From a bacterium (GTDB taxonomy: Bacteria; UBP6; UBA1177): a DNA stretch of 64,000 nt. The first letter of the stretch is position 1; every line of letters starts with the position of its first letter. This document shows positions 6,884-14,795 of this stretch, in pieces. The notes under the pieces were generated by a model. The model had not been told where the DNA came from and made no database searches. It worked only from the letters and a program-made list of their open reading frames with translations. The translations under genes were made by a program, and so were the position numbers. The stretch covers positions 1-64,000 of the forward strand of contig JAFYIZ010000004.1 of the NCBI GenBank assembly GCA_017538365.1. The letters run 5' to 3'.

Positions 6884-9340
6884 ATGCTCAAATTAAAAAT
6901 ATCAGTTTTTTTTCTCATATTTCTGCTTATTTCGGTTCTTTGCGCCGAAAATCCGAAAGAATCCATGGCCTCGATAAACCGTTTTCCGCAGAATTCCGAT
7001 GTTTTTGAAGATTATCAGATCCAAACTCAGACAAAAGCGATTCTCAACCCGGCCATAAACGGGATTCTCTATCCTGTCATCGGTTTTCCGGCAATGGTGA
7101 CGCCCGACGAACCGTGCTTTTCAGTCATTTTCAGACACGATCACTTCTCTCCGAATCTGTACTACTCTGTGAAAGTAAAACTTGTCCGTCTCGATGAAAC
7201 CGGAAGAAGCGAATTTCTCACATGCGTACCCATCCAGGAACTCTATCCGGATTATTATTCTTACGAATTTGTTGCCGACGGCATTTACAAACTGACATTT
7301 TGTCCGAATATCATCCTGCCCGAAGCGAAATATGATCTGATCCTGAAAATTCCCGGAGATGAAAACGAGATGGTTTCGCGCAACGCCGTTTTCTTTCCGC
7401 ACTACGAAGAGAGCGATCCGACAAAATTCCTCATCGTCGCAGACCCGCAGATTGAAGATCTGCTGAGTAAAAAAACCGACGACATGAACTTTAATCCCGA
7501 AAATTATCCGTTCCATGCCGACAAATCGCTGCTCAACTACGATCAACAGTTCGGAATCATAAAAGCGACGTTTTCCCAACTGAATTCTGCGGACACAAAC
7601 TTTTCGATCATGCTCGGCGATATCGCATACGGAAGGGACTACCAGCAGGAATACTCCGATTTTTACGATATGATGACGCGCCTTGAAATCCCGATGTTCT
7701 CGATTCCCGGCAACCACGACGGATATGCCCAGTTTACAACAGTTGATGACCTGACATCACCTCTAGAATCGGATGGTCTTGAATACTGGGCAAAGTTTTT
7801 AGGTCCGATGAACAACGCCTTCAACTTCAGGAACAAAACATATCTGCTTCTCAACACCTACGACGGAACGCCGCAGAGGCGTGCAAGCAACCAGATCGGA
7901 ATCGGCGATACCGGCGCTTCTCCCGTGGCAAACTGGGGCGGATACCTTGCCGAAAAAACACTGAAATGGGCTGAAATCATGCTTGAAGACAATGATGTCG
8001 CGGCTGTTTTCGGTCACATGACGCCGCTTGGACAGGATGCAACCGGAAAATACCACGCGAACAGATCGTTTTCGAAGATATACGGGATCGTGAGCGTCAT
8101 CGACGATCAGGAATGGAACTTTGATTCTTCTTCGTGGGATAGCGGTGCGTTCGAATGGGACTTTGATTCAAATTTGTGGGTCATCGATGAGTTCAACTCT
8201 AATGAAACCCAGAAATATAACAACGGGATCCTGCTCACGTCATTCCTCACGAAAAAGGCTAATCCGCCGATATACTTCTCCGGTCACACGCACCACGACA
8301 AGGTTTTCACATTCGAAAAAGGAACGAAACTTCTTGAAAATGTCGATGTCGATCTCACCGCGCCTGAAAAAATGGAATTTATTATGACAACGACGATGGC
8401 GACAAGCGGAAGCGGCGACTACTGGGGTTTCAGAAGAGTTGCAATGTCGGATGACGAGGTTTCATACAACTATACCTGCGAAAGATACGAAAACTGCAGC
8501 GTCAAAAACGGCAGCGGAATGCAGTCTGTTCCGTCAGGCAACCTGTGGGTCAGATATTCGTGGCAGCACGGCTACGAAGACACCGATTCGATTTTTGCAG
8601 GCGGCGACGGCACAGCTAAGAATGTAACAGCCGAAATCGTGAACTATCTTCCGACTGAAGAGGATGTTACCCTGCGCTTCATCATGCCGAAATCGGAATA
8701 CGGATACAAACTTGACAATGAAAACTTTGAGATTGTCGATGCAGCCGCTTCAACAGATCCTTCAAAAAAAGTTATAGTCATAGTGAAAGGCAAAATCGCC
8801 GCCGGAAGCGAACTTGATGCGTTTTACAACAAAAATTTCACGAAATTCACTGATTACGTGACAATTTCATCTATCACGACAGGCGAAATTCCCGTTCCTG
8901 AAATCGAATATACGCAGAATGCTTCCGAAACCGTTCCGGCAAGCGCGAAAGTCCTTAATGCCGACAAATTCATTTCCCTCATCTGGCAGATGAAAACCCC
9001 CGAAGAACAGACTGCGGTAGACTTCGCTTCGGGAGATTCGTTCACATTTATGCCGAACACAATCACATACGGAACATGGAACGTCGATTTTTATCTCAGA
9101 TATACCACTTCGACAGGAGCATCAGGCATCGTCAGCTTTACGGTCATATTTGATTTTCCAGAAGACGAAAACTGCTGCGGCGAAGTAGACGGAGACGACC
9201 CTGAATCCGATAAGAATAACAGACAGGAAGAAGAGATTCCGGAGACCGAGCCCGACGATGAAAGCGAAGAACCGGATGAAGATATAGAAGAAACAACAGA
9301 AAAAAAGAGCAGTTCAGGCTGTTCGGCAATCATTTTATAG
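6884..9340 (+). CDS. Exported calcineurin-like metallophosphoesterase, intact motifs
   Basis: 818 residues with a signal peptide (cleavage probably near 'VLCA-EN'). Metal ligands of the metallophosphoesterase superfamily are in order: 'ADPQIED' (D187), 'MLGDIAYG' (D246), 'PGNHDGY' (N277-H278), 'FGHM' (H378) and 'SGHTHHD' (467-473). It should hydrolyse a phosphomono- or diester outside the cytoplasm; the substrate is unknown. A small beta domain lies between the signal peptide and the catalytic domain, and another after it. The C-terminus is an acidic Asp/Glu tail ending 'SSSGCSAIIL', closely matching the ending of the preceding paralogue. Start at 6884 is set by GGAGG six bases upstream. The stop overlaps the ribosome site of the following lipoprotein, indicating cotranscription. 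Confidence 0.88.
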   Translation: MLKLKISVFFLIFLLISVLCAENPKESMASINRFPQNSDVFEDYQIQTQTKAILNPAINGILYPVIGFPAMVTPDEPCFSVIFRHDHFSPNLYYSVKVKLVRLDETGRSEFLTCVPIQELYPDYYSYEFVADGIYKLTFCPNIILPEAKYDLILKIPGDENEMVSRNAVFFPHYEESDPTKFLIVADPQIEDLLSKKTDDMNFNPENYPFHADKSLLNYDQQFGIIKATFSQLNSADTNFSIMLGDIAYGRDYQQEYSDFYDMMTRLEIPMFSIPGNHDGYAQFTTVDDLTSPLESDGLEYWAKFLGPMNNAFNFRNKTYLLLNTYDGTPQRRASNQIGIGDTGASPVANWGGYLAEKTLKWAEIMLEDNDVAAVFGHMTPLGQDATGKYHANRSFSKIYGIVSVIDDQEWNFDSSSWDSGAFEWDFDSNLWVIDEFNSNETQKYNNGILLTSFLTKKANPPIYFSGHTHHDKVFTFEKGTKLLENVDVDLTAPEKMEFIMTTTMATSGSGDYWGFRRVAMSDDEVSYNYTCERYENCSVKNGSGMQSVPSGNLWVRYSWQHGYEDTDSIFAGGDGTAKNVTAEIVNYLPTEEDVTLRFIMPKSEYGYKLDNENFEIVDAAASTDPSKKVIVIVKGKIAAGSELDAFYNKNFTKFTDYVTISSITTGEIPVPEIEYTQNASETVPASAKVLNADKFISLIWQMKTPEEQTAVDFASGDSFTFMPNTITYGTWNVDFYLRYTTSTGASGIVSFTVIFDFPEDENCCGEVDGDDPESDKNNRQEEEIPETEPDDESEEPDEDIEETTEKKSSSGCSAIIL

Positions 9341-9349
9341 GAGGATCTC

Positions 9350-11275
9350 ATGAAGATTTCCAGATTCATTCTCATTTTCACAGCAGTTTTGATTTTTGCA
9401 GCATGCAGCGGCGGAGGGGAAAGCTCTATTTACGATTACCCCGATGATGAAAACAGCTCCGGCAAAACGGACAAAGACACGAATTCGGACAAAGATTCCG
9501 GAGAAACAGAAGATGCCGACGCACAGGAAAGCGATACCGACGGTGATGCCGAAATCAATGACGGCAGCGACACTCAAACGGATGATTCCGATAATGACAC
9601 GGACACAACGGATACCGGCACGCCAGAAACAGATAACGATACAACAGACAGTGACCCGGCAGAAACAGACAACGACGATATCACAGATACGCAGGATAAC
9701 GACGAACCTGATTCAGACAACGACAACGATACGGACATTGATACAGATACAGATACAGACACCGATACTGATACTGACACTGATACTGACACTGATACTG
9801 ACACCGGTTCTGACACCGATACTGACACTGACACGACAGATTCAGGTCTTCCCGAGGATGAAGTCAACTTCGAAAAGGCGATTTTCGTCGATCAGGCCAC
9901 AGGATTGGATTCAAACAACGGAACAATGGATGCACCGGTACAAACAATAGACAAAGCTATCAGCCTTGCAAGCGCTTACGATAGAAATCAGATCATCCTC
10001 GCATACGGACTTTTTGAAGATATTCCGACTATTAAAAGCGGCGTAGCGATTTTCGGCGGTTTCTCCAGAGTGTGCGACAGCGCCGGATGCGTTTGGGGTG
10101 AAAGTGATGACAAACCTGTATTCCTCGTTCCGTCAACAGGTTGGCGTTTAGACAGACTTACAGATATATTAATTTCGAATATAAAAATAATATCGGAAAA
10201 AAAAGACATACCGGGCGGCAGTTCTATAGGACTTGTATTAAACAAATGCAACAACATAAAACTCCAGAAAGTGTCAATAGTTACAGAAGACGGCGTTGAC
10301 GGTGCCGATGGTGCTAACGGCCAGAAAGGAGATGACGGGGGCAATGGCGGTGACGGCATTCCCGGCTGTGAAGCCACAAGCGGCTGGTTTGCAAGTATTG
10401 TTTGTGAAACTTCATGTTATCCCATACCTGTTGGAGCTGCCGGCGGAACTTCCACATGCGGCGCAAACGGCGGCAGAGGAGGAGATGCAGGACATAGGAG
10501 AAGTGATGGTTACTCCGGTGAAAACGGTGCGGGTTCGACAACAAACGGCGGTGCAGGCGGTACCATTCCATTTTGGGACGGCGGCACAAACGGAGAGTGT
10601 ACCTCGACTTCTTCATCGGAATCAAACGGCTTTAAAGGTGAAGACGGCACAAGCGGTACAGACGGCGGCGGCGGCAGCAGCTACGGCACATTTTCAGCAG
10701 ACGGCTATATTCCAGCCAACGGCACAAGCGGTACAGACGGCACAAACGGCCAAGGCGGTGGTGGCGGCGGCGGCGGTAAAGGAGGAATCGAGAACTGCGA
10801 CAGCTACGGCAGCAGCGGCGGCGGCGGCGGCGCCGGCGGATGCGGCGGCGGCGGCGGACAAGGCGGCGGCGGCGGCGGCGCAAGTATTTCGCTCATAGCC
10901 GTTTCTTCCCGAAATATTCATCTCGAAGACCCCGTATTCGAGACGGGAAAAGGAGGAAACGGAGGTAAGGGAGGAAATTTCGGCATGCCCGGCAACGGTG
11001 GAAAAGGCGGACGCAGCGGGCAATACAGCGGTGACAGTGAACAGGATGACGGCGGTTGCGGCGGTTACGGTGGAAAAGGCGGCACCGGCGGTTACGGCGG
11101 CAAAGGCGGCGGCGGTGGCGGCGGTCCAACAATATGCGTAGTAACCGTCGGAAGCAGCGTTTTTGTTCCGGGCAACACAAAATGCAAACGAGGTAAAGCC
11201 GGCACAGGCGGCGGTTCATATCAGGCCAGCGACGGCGCTGACGGTTACAGCGGCAAAATTCTTGAAATAAACTGA
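9350..11275 (+). CDS. Lipoprotein with Asp/Thr repeat tether, DUF1565-like segment and Gly-rich region
   Basis: 641 residues. Lipobox 'IFAAC' with lipidated C19, then about 150 residues almost entirely Asp, Thr, Ser, Glu and Asn including a strict Thr-Asp repeat. Residues about 175-310 start 'KAIFVDQATGLDSNNGTMDAPVQTIDKAI', the opening typical of DUF1565 or parallel beta-helix proteins. The rest (about residues 315-640) is 40-60% Gly in GGxGG and collagen-like GxxG patterns with scattered Cys, resembling PGRS or Gly-rich adhesive repeats. No catalytic residues are seen. The gene follows the phosphoesterase by 9 bp with the ribosome site in the stop region. Probably surface-exposed; a structural or adhesive role is inference. 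Confidence 0.8.
   Translation: MKISRFILIFTAVLIFAACSGGGESSIYDYPDDENSSGKTDKDTNSDKDSGETEDADAQESDTDGDAEINDGSDTQTDDSDNDTDTTDTGTPETDNDTTDSDPAETDNDDITDTQDNDEPDSDNDNDTDIDTDTDTDTDTDTDTDTDTDTDTGSDTDTDTDTTDSGLPEDEVNFEKAIFVDQATGLDSNNGTMDAPVQTIDKAISLASAYDRNQIILAYGLFEDIPTIKSGVAIFGGFSRVCDSAGCVWGESDDKPVFLVPSTGWRLDRLTDILISNIKIISEKKDIPGGSSIGLVLNKCNNIKLQKVSIVTEDGVDGADGANGQKGDDGGNGGDGIPGCEATSGWFASIVCETSCYPIPVGAAGGTSTCGANGGRGGDAGHRRSDGYSGENGAGSTTNGGAGGTIPFWDGGTNGECTSTSSSESNGFKGEDGTSGTDGGGGSSYGTFSADGYIPANGTSGTDGTNGQGGGGGGGGKGGIENCDSYGSSGGGGGAGGCGGGGGQGGGGGGASISLIAVSSRNIHLEDPVFETGKGGNGGKGGNFGMPGNGGKGGRSGQYSGDSEQDDGGCGGYGGKGGTGGYGGKGGGGGGGPTICVVTVGSSVFVPGNTKCKRGKAGTGGGSYQASDGADGYSGKILEIN
9725..9838 (+). repeat. In-gene 6-bp-type tandem repeat coding for Thr-Asp
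   Basis: A run of GATACA / GATACT / GACACT units inside the lipoprotein gene encodes alternating Asp and Thr. Being a pure short-period repeat, its copy number may vary between strains by slippage, always in multiples that keep the frame. Confidence 0.8.
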
Positions 11276-11302
11276 TTTGAATCTGTTTTAGGAGATTTTC
11301 TT

Positions 11303-12337
11303 ATGTGGAGACAGGCGACATCGGCACCGCAAAAACTTGCGGTAATCAACGGACTTCTCCCCTTAACGGCGAGTGAATATTTAAAGGCGCTCATCTTTTT
11401 CTGCGGTGATGAAGACGAAACCGTTCAGAAAGCGGCTGTCGATAAACTCAGGTTCACCCAATCGAACGAAATAAAAAAGATTATTACGCCCGAAATTCCG
11501 GAAAATTCGGTTAAAACTCTGACTAAACTCGCCGGTGAAAGAAGGGATTCTTCAATCATAATTTCCCTTCTGCTGACAGGAAAACTTCAAAGAGACTGGA
11601 TACTTGAATTTCTTGCGACAAATGACAGGACTTTCTGGACCACGCTGGTAACACACAAGGATTTCGTCGAATTCACGCTGCCTCAGAAAGAAGATTTCAA
11701 AGCACTTCTTTCGGCAATCAGCGACGTTTTACTCTCTCTTTACGAAGAACAGCTCTCCTACTTTGCAGAAAAAATCGCCGAACTTGAAGCTGAAAAACAT
11801 AAAGAAAAACCTGAAGAAGTGCCGACTGAAGAAGATGAAGAAGTCGTCGAACTTGAAGACACGATTTTTGACTTTCCCGACTTCCTCACGTCCGAGACCG
11901 CTTTCGACGGTTTGAGTGCCGACGATATGCTTGAACAGCGCAAAACCATTGCGGAAGCGCTGAGAGACATGAATGTCGGTCAGAAAATCAAAGTTGCGAT
12001 GCTCGGCAACCTCGAAGTCAGAAAAATTCTAATAAAAGATCCGCGCAAACAGATAGTCATGGCGGTTTTGGGAAACGCAAGAATCACAGACAAAGAGGTC
12101 GCATCTATCGCTGGAGATCCTTCGTCGTCACTTGACGCAATAAGCTTTATCTCTTCAAACAAGGCTTTGAGCAAAAGCTATGCTGTCAAACTTGCCCTCG
12201 TCAACAACCCGAAAACTCCGATGAAAACGGCACTCATGCTTCTCGAAACAATAAGAATGAACGACCTCAAAAATATCGCGAAAAGCCGCAACGTTTCGAA
12301 CGTAATCAAGCAGAGAGCAGCAAAGAAAATCAAATAA
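11303..12337 (+). CDS. HEAT-like alpha-helical protein, function unknown
   Basis: 344 residues, no signal peptide and no membrane segments, so probably cytoplasmic. It is helical and built of HEAT-like units: the N-terminal half contains 'DETVQKAAVDKLRF', the C-terminal half 'LGNLEVRKILIKDPRKQIVMAVLGNARITDKEV' style units (described, not exact repeats). A strongly acidic stretch (about residues 168-190) separates the halves. Similar proteins are, from memory, widespread in former Deltaproteobacteria without a known role. It has its own GGAG site at about 10 bp from the ATG and lies 27 bp after the Gly-rich lipoprotein, so cotranscription is possible. It is convergent with rluB. Confidence 0.8.
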   Translation: MWRQATSAPQKLAVINGLLPLTASEYLKALIFFCGDEDETVQKAAVDKLRFTQSNEIKKIITPEIPENSVKTLTKLAGERRDSSIIISLLLTGKLQRDWILEFLATNDRTFWTTLVTHKDFVEFTLPQKEDFKALLSAISDVLLSLYEEQLSYFAEKIAELEAEKHKEKPEEVPTEEDEEVVELEDTIFDFPDFLTSETAFDGLSADDMLEQRKTIAEALRDMNVGQKIKVAMLGNLEVRKILIKDPRKQIVMAVLGNARITDKEVASIAGDPSSSLDAISFISSNKALSKSYAVKLALVNNPKTPMKTALMLLETIRMNDLKNIAKSRNVSNVIKQRAAKKIK

Positions 12338-12339
12338 TT

Positions 12340-12377
12340 CCGAGGCGCGCAGTTCTTACCGTGATCACGAGATTCCG
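12340..12377. repeat. Possible degenerate copy of the intergenic two-arm repeat
   Basis: Contains a GGCGCGC centre followed by CCGTGATCACGAGATTCCGG, resembling one arm of the repeats at 16033, 37451 and 46491. It lies between convergent genes and runs into the 3' end of rluB. The terminal CCGGCAAG of the other copies is only approximate here. Confidence 0.35.
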
Positions 12378-13078
12378 GTCAATTTATATAGATACCGGAC
12401 TTCTTCTTCAGTAAGTCTTCTGATTTCACCGGGTTTGAGTCCCCGGCAGGTAATATTTCCGAAAGCGAATCTTTCAAGTTCCAGAACGCGGCAGCCCAAA
12501 GCTTTGAAAAGCTCTTTCACTTCGCGCTTTTTGCCTTCGTGAAGAGAAACCGTGACATCTGAAACTCTGCCCCGCTTCGATGTTATGGAAACAGCTTCAG
12601 CCTGCATCAAAACACCTTCGACTGTAATTCCGGACTTCATCTTTTCAGCTTTTTCGGTTGTAAAATCGCCGAGAACTCTGGCACGGTAAATCTTGCGGAT
12701 ACCGAAAGAAGGATGCGTCAGGCGGTATGCAAGTTCACCGTCATTAGTTAGCAGAAGAACTCCAGTCGTGTCGAAATCAAGCCGCCCGACAGGAACAGCA
12801 TGCGAACCTTCAGGCAGAAAATCTGTGACGACTTTGCGCCCTCTGTCATCGCTTGCAGCAGAGATGACATTAGCGGGCTTATTCAAAAGAAAATAGTCGT
12901 AACTAGTTGGAACGACTAATTTTTTGCCGTTATACTCAACGACATCTTTTTCCGGATTAACATCGTCGGCAAGAACTGCAATACGCCCGTTTATTTTGAT
13001 TTTTCCGGCAGTTATAAGTTCTTCCGATTTGCGCCTTGAAGCAATTTTGCAGAGTGCGAGGAATCTGTTTATCCGCAT
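12365..13078 (-). CDS. rluB: RsuA/RluB-family pseudouridine synthase
   Basis: 237 residues. An N-terminal S4 RNA-binding domain ('MRINRFLALCKIASRRKSEELI') precedes the catalytic domain with the family motif 'GRLDFDTTGVLLLTNDGEL', whose Asp is the nucleophile. This fits enzymes that modify 23S rRNA (RluB, U2605 in E. coli) or RsuA. The start codon abuts the stop of the upstream ketosynthase-like gene with no gap, so the two are an operon. RluB rather than RsuA or RluE/F is preferred by length and motif, but the exact site is not proved. Confidence 0.9.
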   Translation of the reverse strand: MRINRFLALCKIASRRKSEELITAGKIKINGRIAVLADDVNPEKDVVEYNGKKLVVPTSYDYFLLNKPANVISAASDDRGRKVVTDFLPEGSHAVPVGRLDFDTTGVLLLTNDGELAYRLTHPSFGIRKIYRARVLGDFTTEKAEKMKSGITVEGVLMQAEAVSITSKRGRVSDVTVSLHEGKKREVKELFKALGCRVLELERFAFGNITCRGLKPGEIRRLTEEEVRYLYKLTGIS

Positions 13079-14155
13079 CTATTTTTTCGACCAGTGATAA
13101 GTCATACCGCCCATGAAGTAACCCGCACCGAATGAAATCGCACAGCCTCTCGTTTTTTCGTCTTTGAGCGGACGGTTTGCGTCTTTGAACCACGTTTCAA
13201 GAACAAACATCACGCTGGGAGAGCTGAAATTTCCGTATTTTTGGAAAATCGACTTCGAGCGGCTTATCTGTTCTTCGTTGAGTCCAAGAATTTCAGGTTC
13301 CGTAAAGCGCATGAGTATCGGCATTCCGCCCTGATGAAGCGACCATTCGTCGATATTTTCAGGCGTTACACCCAAAGGTTTTATGATGTGGTTGTGAACT
13401 ATTTCAGGAACGGTATCTTTGAGATTGTCTTCGAGAACGAGTTTGCCTTCGTGCATCGAAAGCGAGCCGCCTGAAACGAAATCAGTAATAATTTCATCAA
13501 CTTCCATCAAAGGCAGATCAAATTTGTCTCTTAAATTTTCTGGGATCACCAGAATTCCGGCAGCGCCGTCGGCAAAAAGGAGCGTCGTTTTGAGATTTTC
13601 CTTAAATTCGGGATCGTCGATATCATAAGTGGGGTTCACTATCCATGAACACTGGTCAAAAAGGAATGTTATCGCCGCCTTATTGTGTTCAGCACAGTAT
13701 TTTACCGAAGATTCAAGCGAAAAAAGACCCGCAGCGCATCCCAGATAAGCCATTTCCTGCGGCGGATAATCAAGTTTTAAAGCGCATTTCGAAGCGATTT
13801 TGCTCGACAGACTCGGCAGAACGTCCTTGTCACAGCGGATATTATAGGCAATCGACAGAAATCCGACATCTTCACGCGAAACGCAGCCGTTTTGCAGAAG
13901 TTCTTCCACCGCGCGGCTACCCCATTCCAGCGGATGATACTCAGGAGTAGCCAGAGCCCTGTCCGGAAAAGCATCTCTCGAAAGGATTGTCGGGCGGTAG
14001 GTTATTCCGACTGCGCCGACGGAACGCCGTGCAAAACGGTGAGGACGACCGTTGTCAATGGATTTCGGATAGAGAATGTCCACAACTTCGGAAGAAGAAA
14101 ACAGATGCGGCAAAATCGTAGTTATTTCAGCTATATAAACCTTGTTTTTCATCAT
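13079..14155 (-). CDS. Type III polyketide synthase-like (chalcone/stilbene synthase family) enzyme
   Basis: 358 residues of the thiolase superfamily. Cys-His-Asn triad positions are visible: C140 in 'YLGCAAGL', H274 in 'WSLHQGGMPI' and N309 in 'YGNFSSPSVMFVLE'. The spacing and the 'GN.SS.SV' motif fit type III PKS better than FabH, and the C-terminal 'SFGAGYFMGG' resembles the family GFGPG loop. Such enzymes condense acyl-CoA with malonyl-CoA units, for example to alkylresorcinols or pyrones. No methyltransferase, oxidase or other tailoring gene is adjacent; the only partner is rluB directly downstream. Two ATGs (14155, 14152) are possible starts. A FabH-like or HMG-CoA-synthase-like role is the main alternative. 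Confidence 0.78.
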   Translation of the reverse strand: MMKNKVYIAEITTILPHLFSSSEVVDILYPKSIDNGRPHRFARRSVGAVGITYRPTILSRDAFPDRALATPEYHPLEWGSRAVEELLQNGCVSREDVGFLSIAYNIRCDKDVLPSLSSKIASKCALKLDYPPQEMAYLGCAAGLFSLESSVKYCAEHNKAAITFLFDQCSWIVNPTYDIDDPEFKENLKTTLLFADGAAGILVIPENLRDKFDLPLMEVDEIITDFVSGGSLSMHEGKLVLEDNLKDTVPEIVHNHIIKPLGVTPENIDEWSLHQGGMPILMRFTEPEILGLNEEQISRSKSIFQKYGNFSSPSVMFVLETWFKDANRPLKDEKTRGCAISFGAGYFMGGMTYHWSKK

Positions 14156-14199
14156 AAGCCTTCAACAACAAAAAAAACAGGCACAAAAAAACAACGGCG

Positions 14200-14227
14200 A
14201 TAATACCCATTTGACTTTTTCAGTCAA
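14200..14227 (-). promoter_or_regulatory. Putative promoter of the PKS-like/rluB operon
   Basis: Minus-strand TTGACT (14227-14222), 16 bp, TATTAT (14205-14200). The -35 is one arm of a perfect inverted repeat TTGACT-TTTTC-AGTCAA (14211-14227), which might bind a regulator or simply be chance. Confidence 0.6.
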
Positions 14228-14265
14228 TTATATGCGATTTTTCATCAACATTGCCTGATATAAAC

Positions 14266-14293
14266 TTTACATAGCGCGCCCCTTAAATAGAAT
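14266..14293 (+). promoter_or_regulatory. Putative promoter of the small lipoprotein/lysC operon
   Basis: TTTACA (14266-14271), 16 bp, TAGAAT (14288-14293), about 30 bp upstream of the ATG at 14322. No lysine riboswitch-like structure is seen in the short leader. Confidence 0.6.
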
Positions 14294-14321
14294 AGCGCGT
14301 TTTCGTTCCGGAGGTTAAAAA

Positions 14322-14795
14322 ATGAAGTCGAAATCCCTCTTTCTGGCAGTTGCGCTTCTTTTCGCATCGGCTGTTGTCTCATGCGGCGGCGCAGAGAGCT
14401 ACAAAACCCCGCTCGTATATCCCTCAGATGTTTCACAAAGTGCCTGCATGTCAGCAGAAGATATCGAAAACACTGAAGAAAGTTACGATGTTTTGGTTTC
14501 AGGCAAAGACATTATTGTTCGTCACTACAACATTCAGGCGCCGAAAAACACGACGATGGGAATCGTTGACAGAGAAGGCAACCTTTCGTTTGAAAACAAG
14601 TACAACTACTACTATCTCGAAGCCGGTGACCGCTTCATATCGTTCCAGGAGGCTTTCCGCTATTCATCTTCGGAAGAAATGTGCTACTACAACCTTTCGA
14701 CAAGGGTCACACACATCAGCGGCGGTATTTACGACTTCATGATTTTCAACGATAAAAACGAACTCGTCTACTCAAAAGAGGTGCGCATAAGATGA
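14322..14795 (+). CDS. Small lipoprotein, function unknown
   Basis: 157 residues. Signal peptide with lipobox 'AVVSC' (C21). The mature part is beta-rich with two further Cys (in 'QSACMSA' and 'EEMCYY') that could form a disulfide. It lacks the acidic tether found in the other lipoproteins here. Strong GGAGG ribosome site. The stop overlaps the start of lysC in ATGA (14792-14795), so the two are translationally coupled, an odd pairing with no obvious functional link. Family not recognised. Confidence 0.85.
   Translation: MKSKSLFLAVALLFASAVVSCGGAESYKTPLVYPSDVSQSACMSAEDIENTEESYDVLVSGKDIIVRHYNIQAPKNTTMGIVDREGNLSFENKYNYYYLEAGDRFISFQEAFRYSSSEEMCYYNLSTRVTHISGGIYDFMIFNDKNELVYSKEVRIR

Noticed and set aside
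9574-9867. Minus-strand open frame coding for Ser-Val repeats
   Set aside because: It is the antisense shadow of the Thr-Asp repeat and has no ribosome site or homology.
10296-11023. Other open frames over the Gly-rich region (Ala- or Arg-rich)
   Set aside because: They arise from GGC-rich codons read in other frames; the lipoprotein frame has signal peptide, ribosome site and domain order.
12338-12364. Rho-independent terminator between convergent genes
   Set aside because: GC-rich words are present but there is no clean hairpin with a T tract; it fits better as a degenerate repeat copy.
14228-14321. Lysine riboswitch ahead of the lysC operon
   Set aside because: The leader after the predicted start is only about 20-30 nt, too short for the aptamer.
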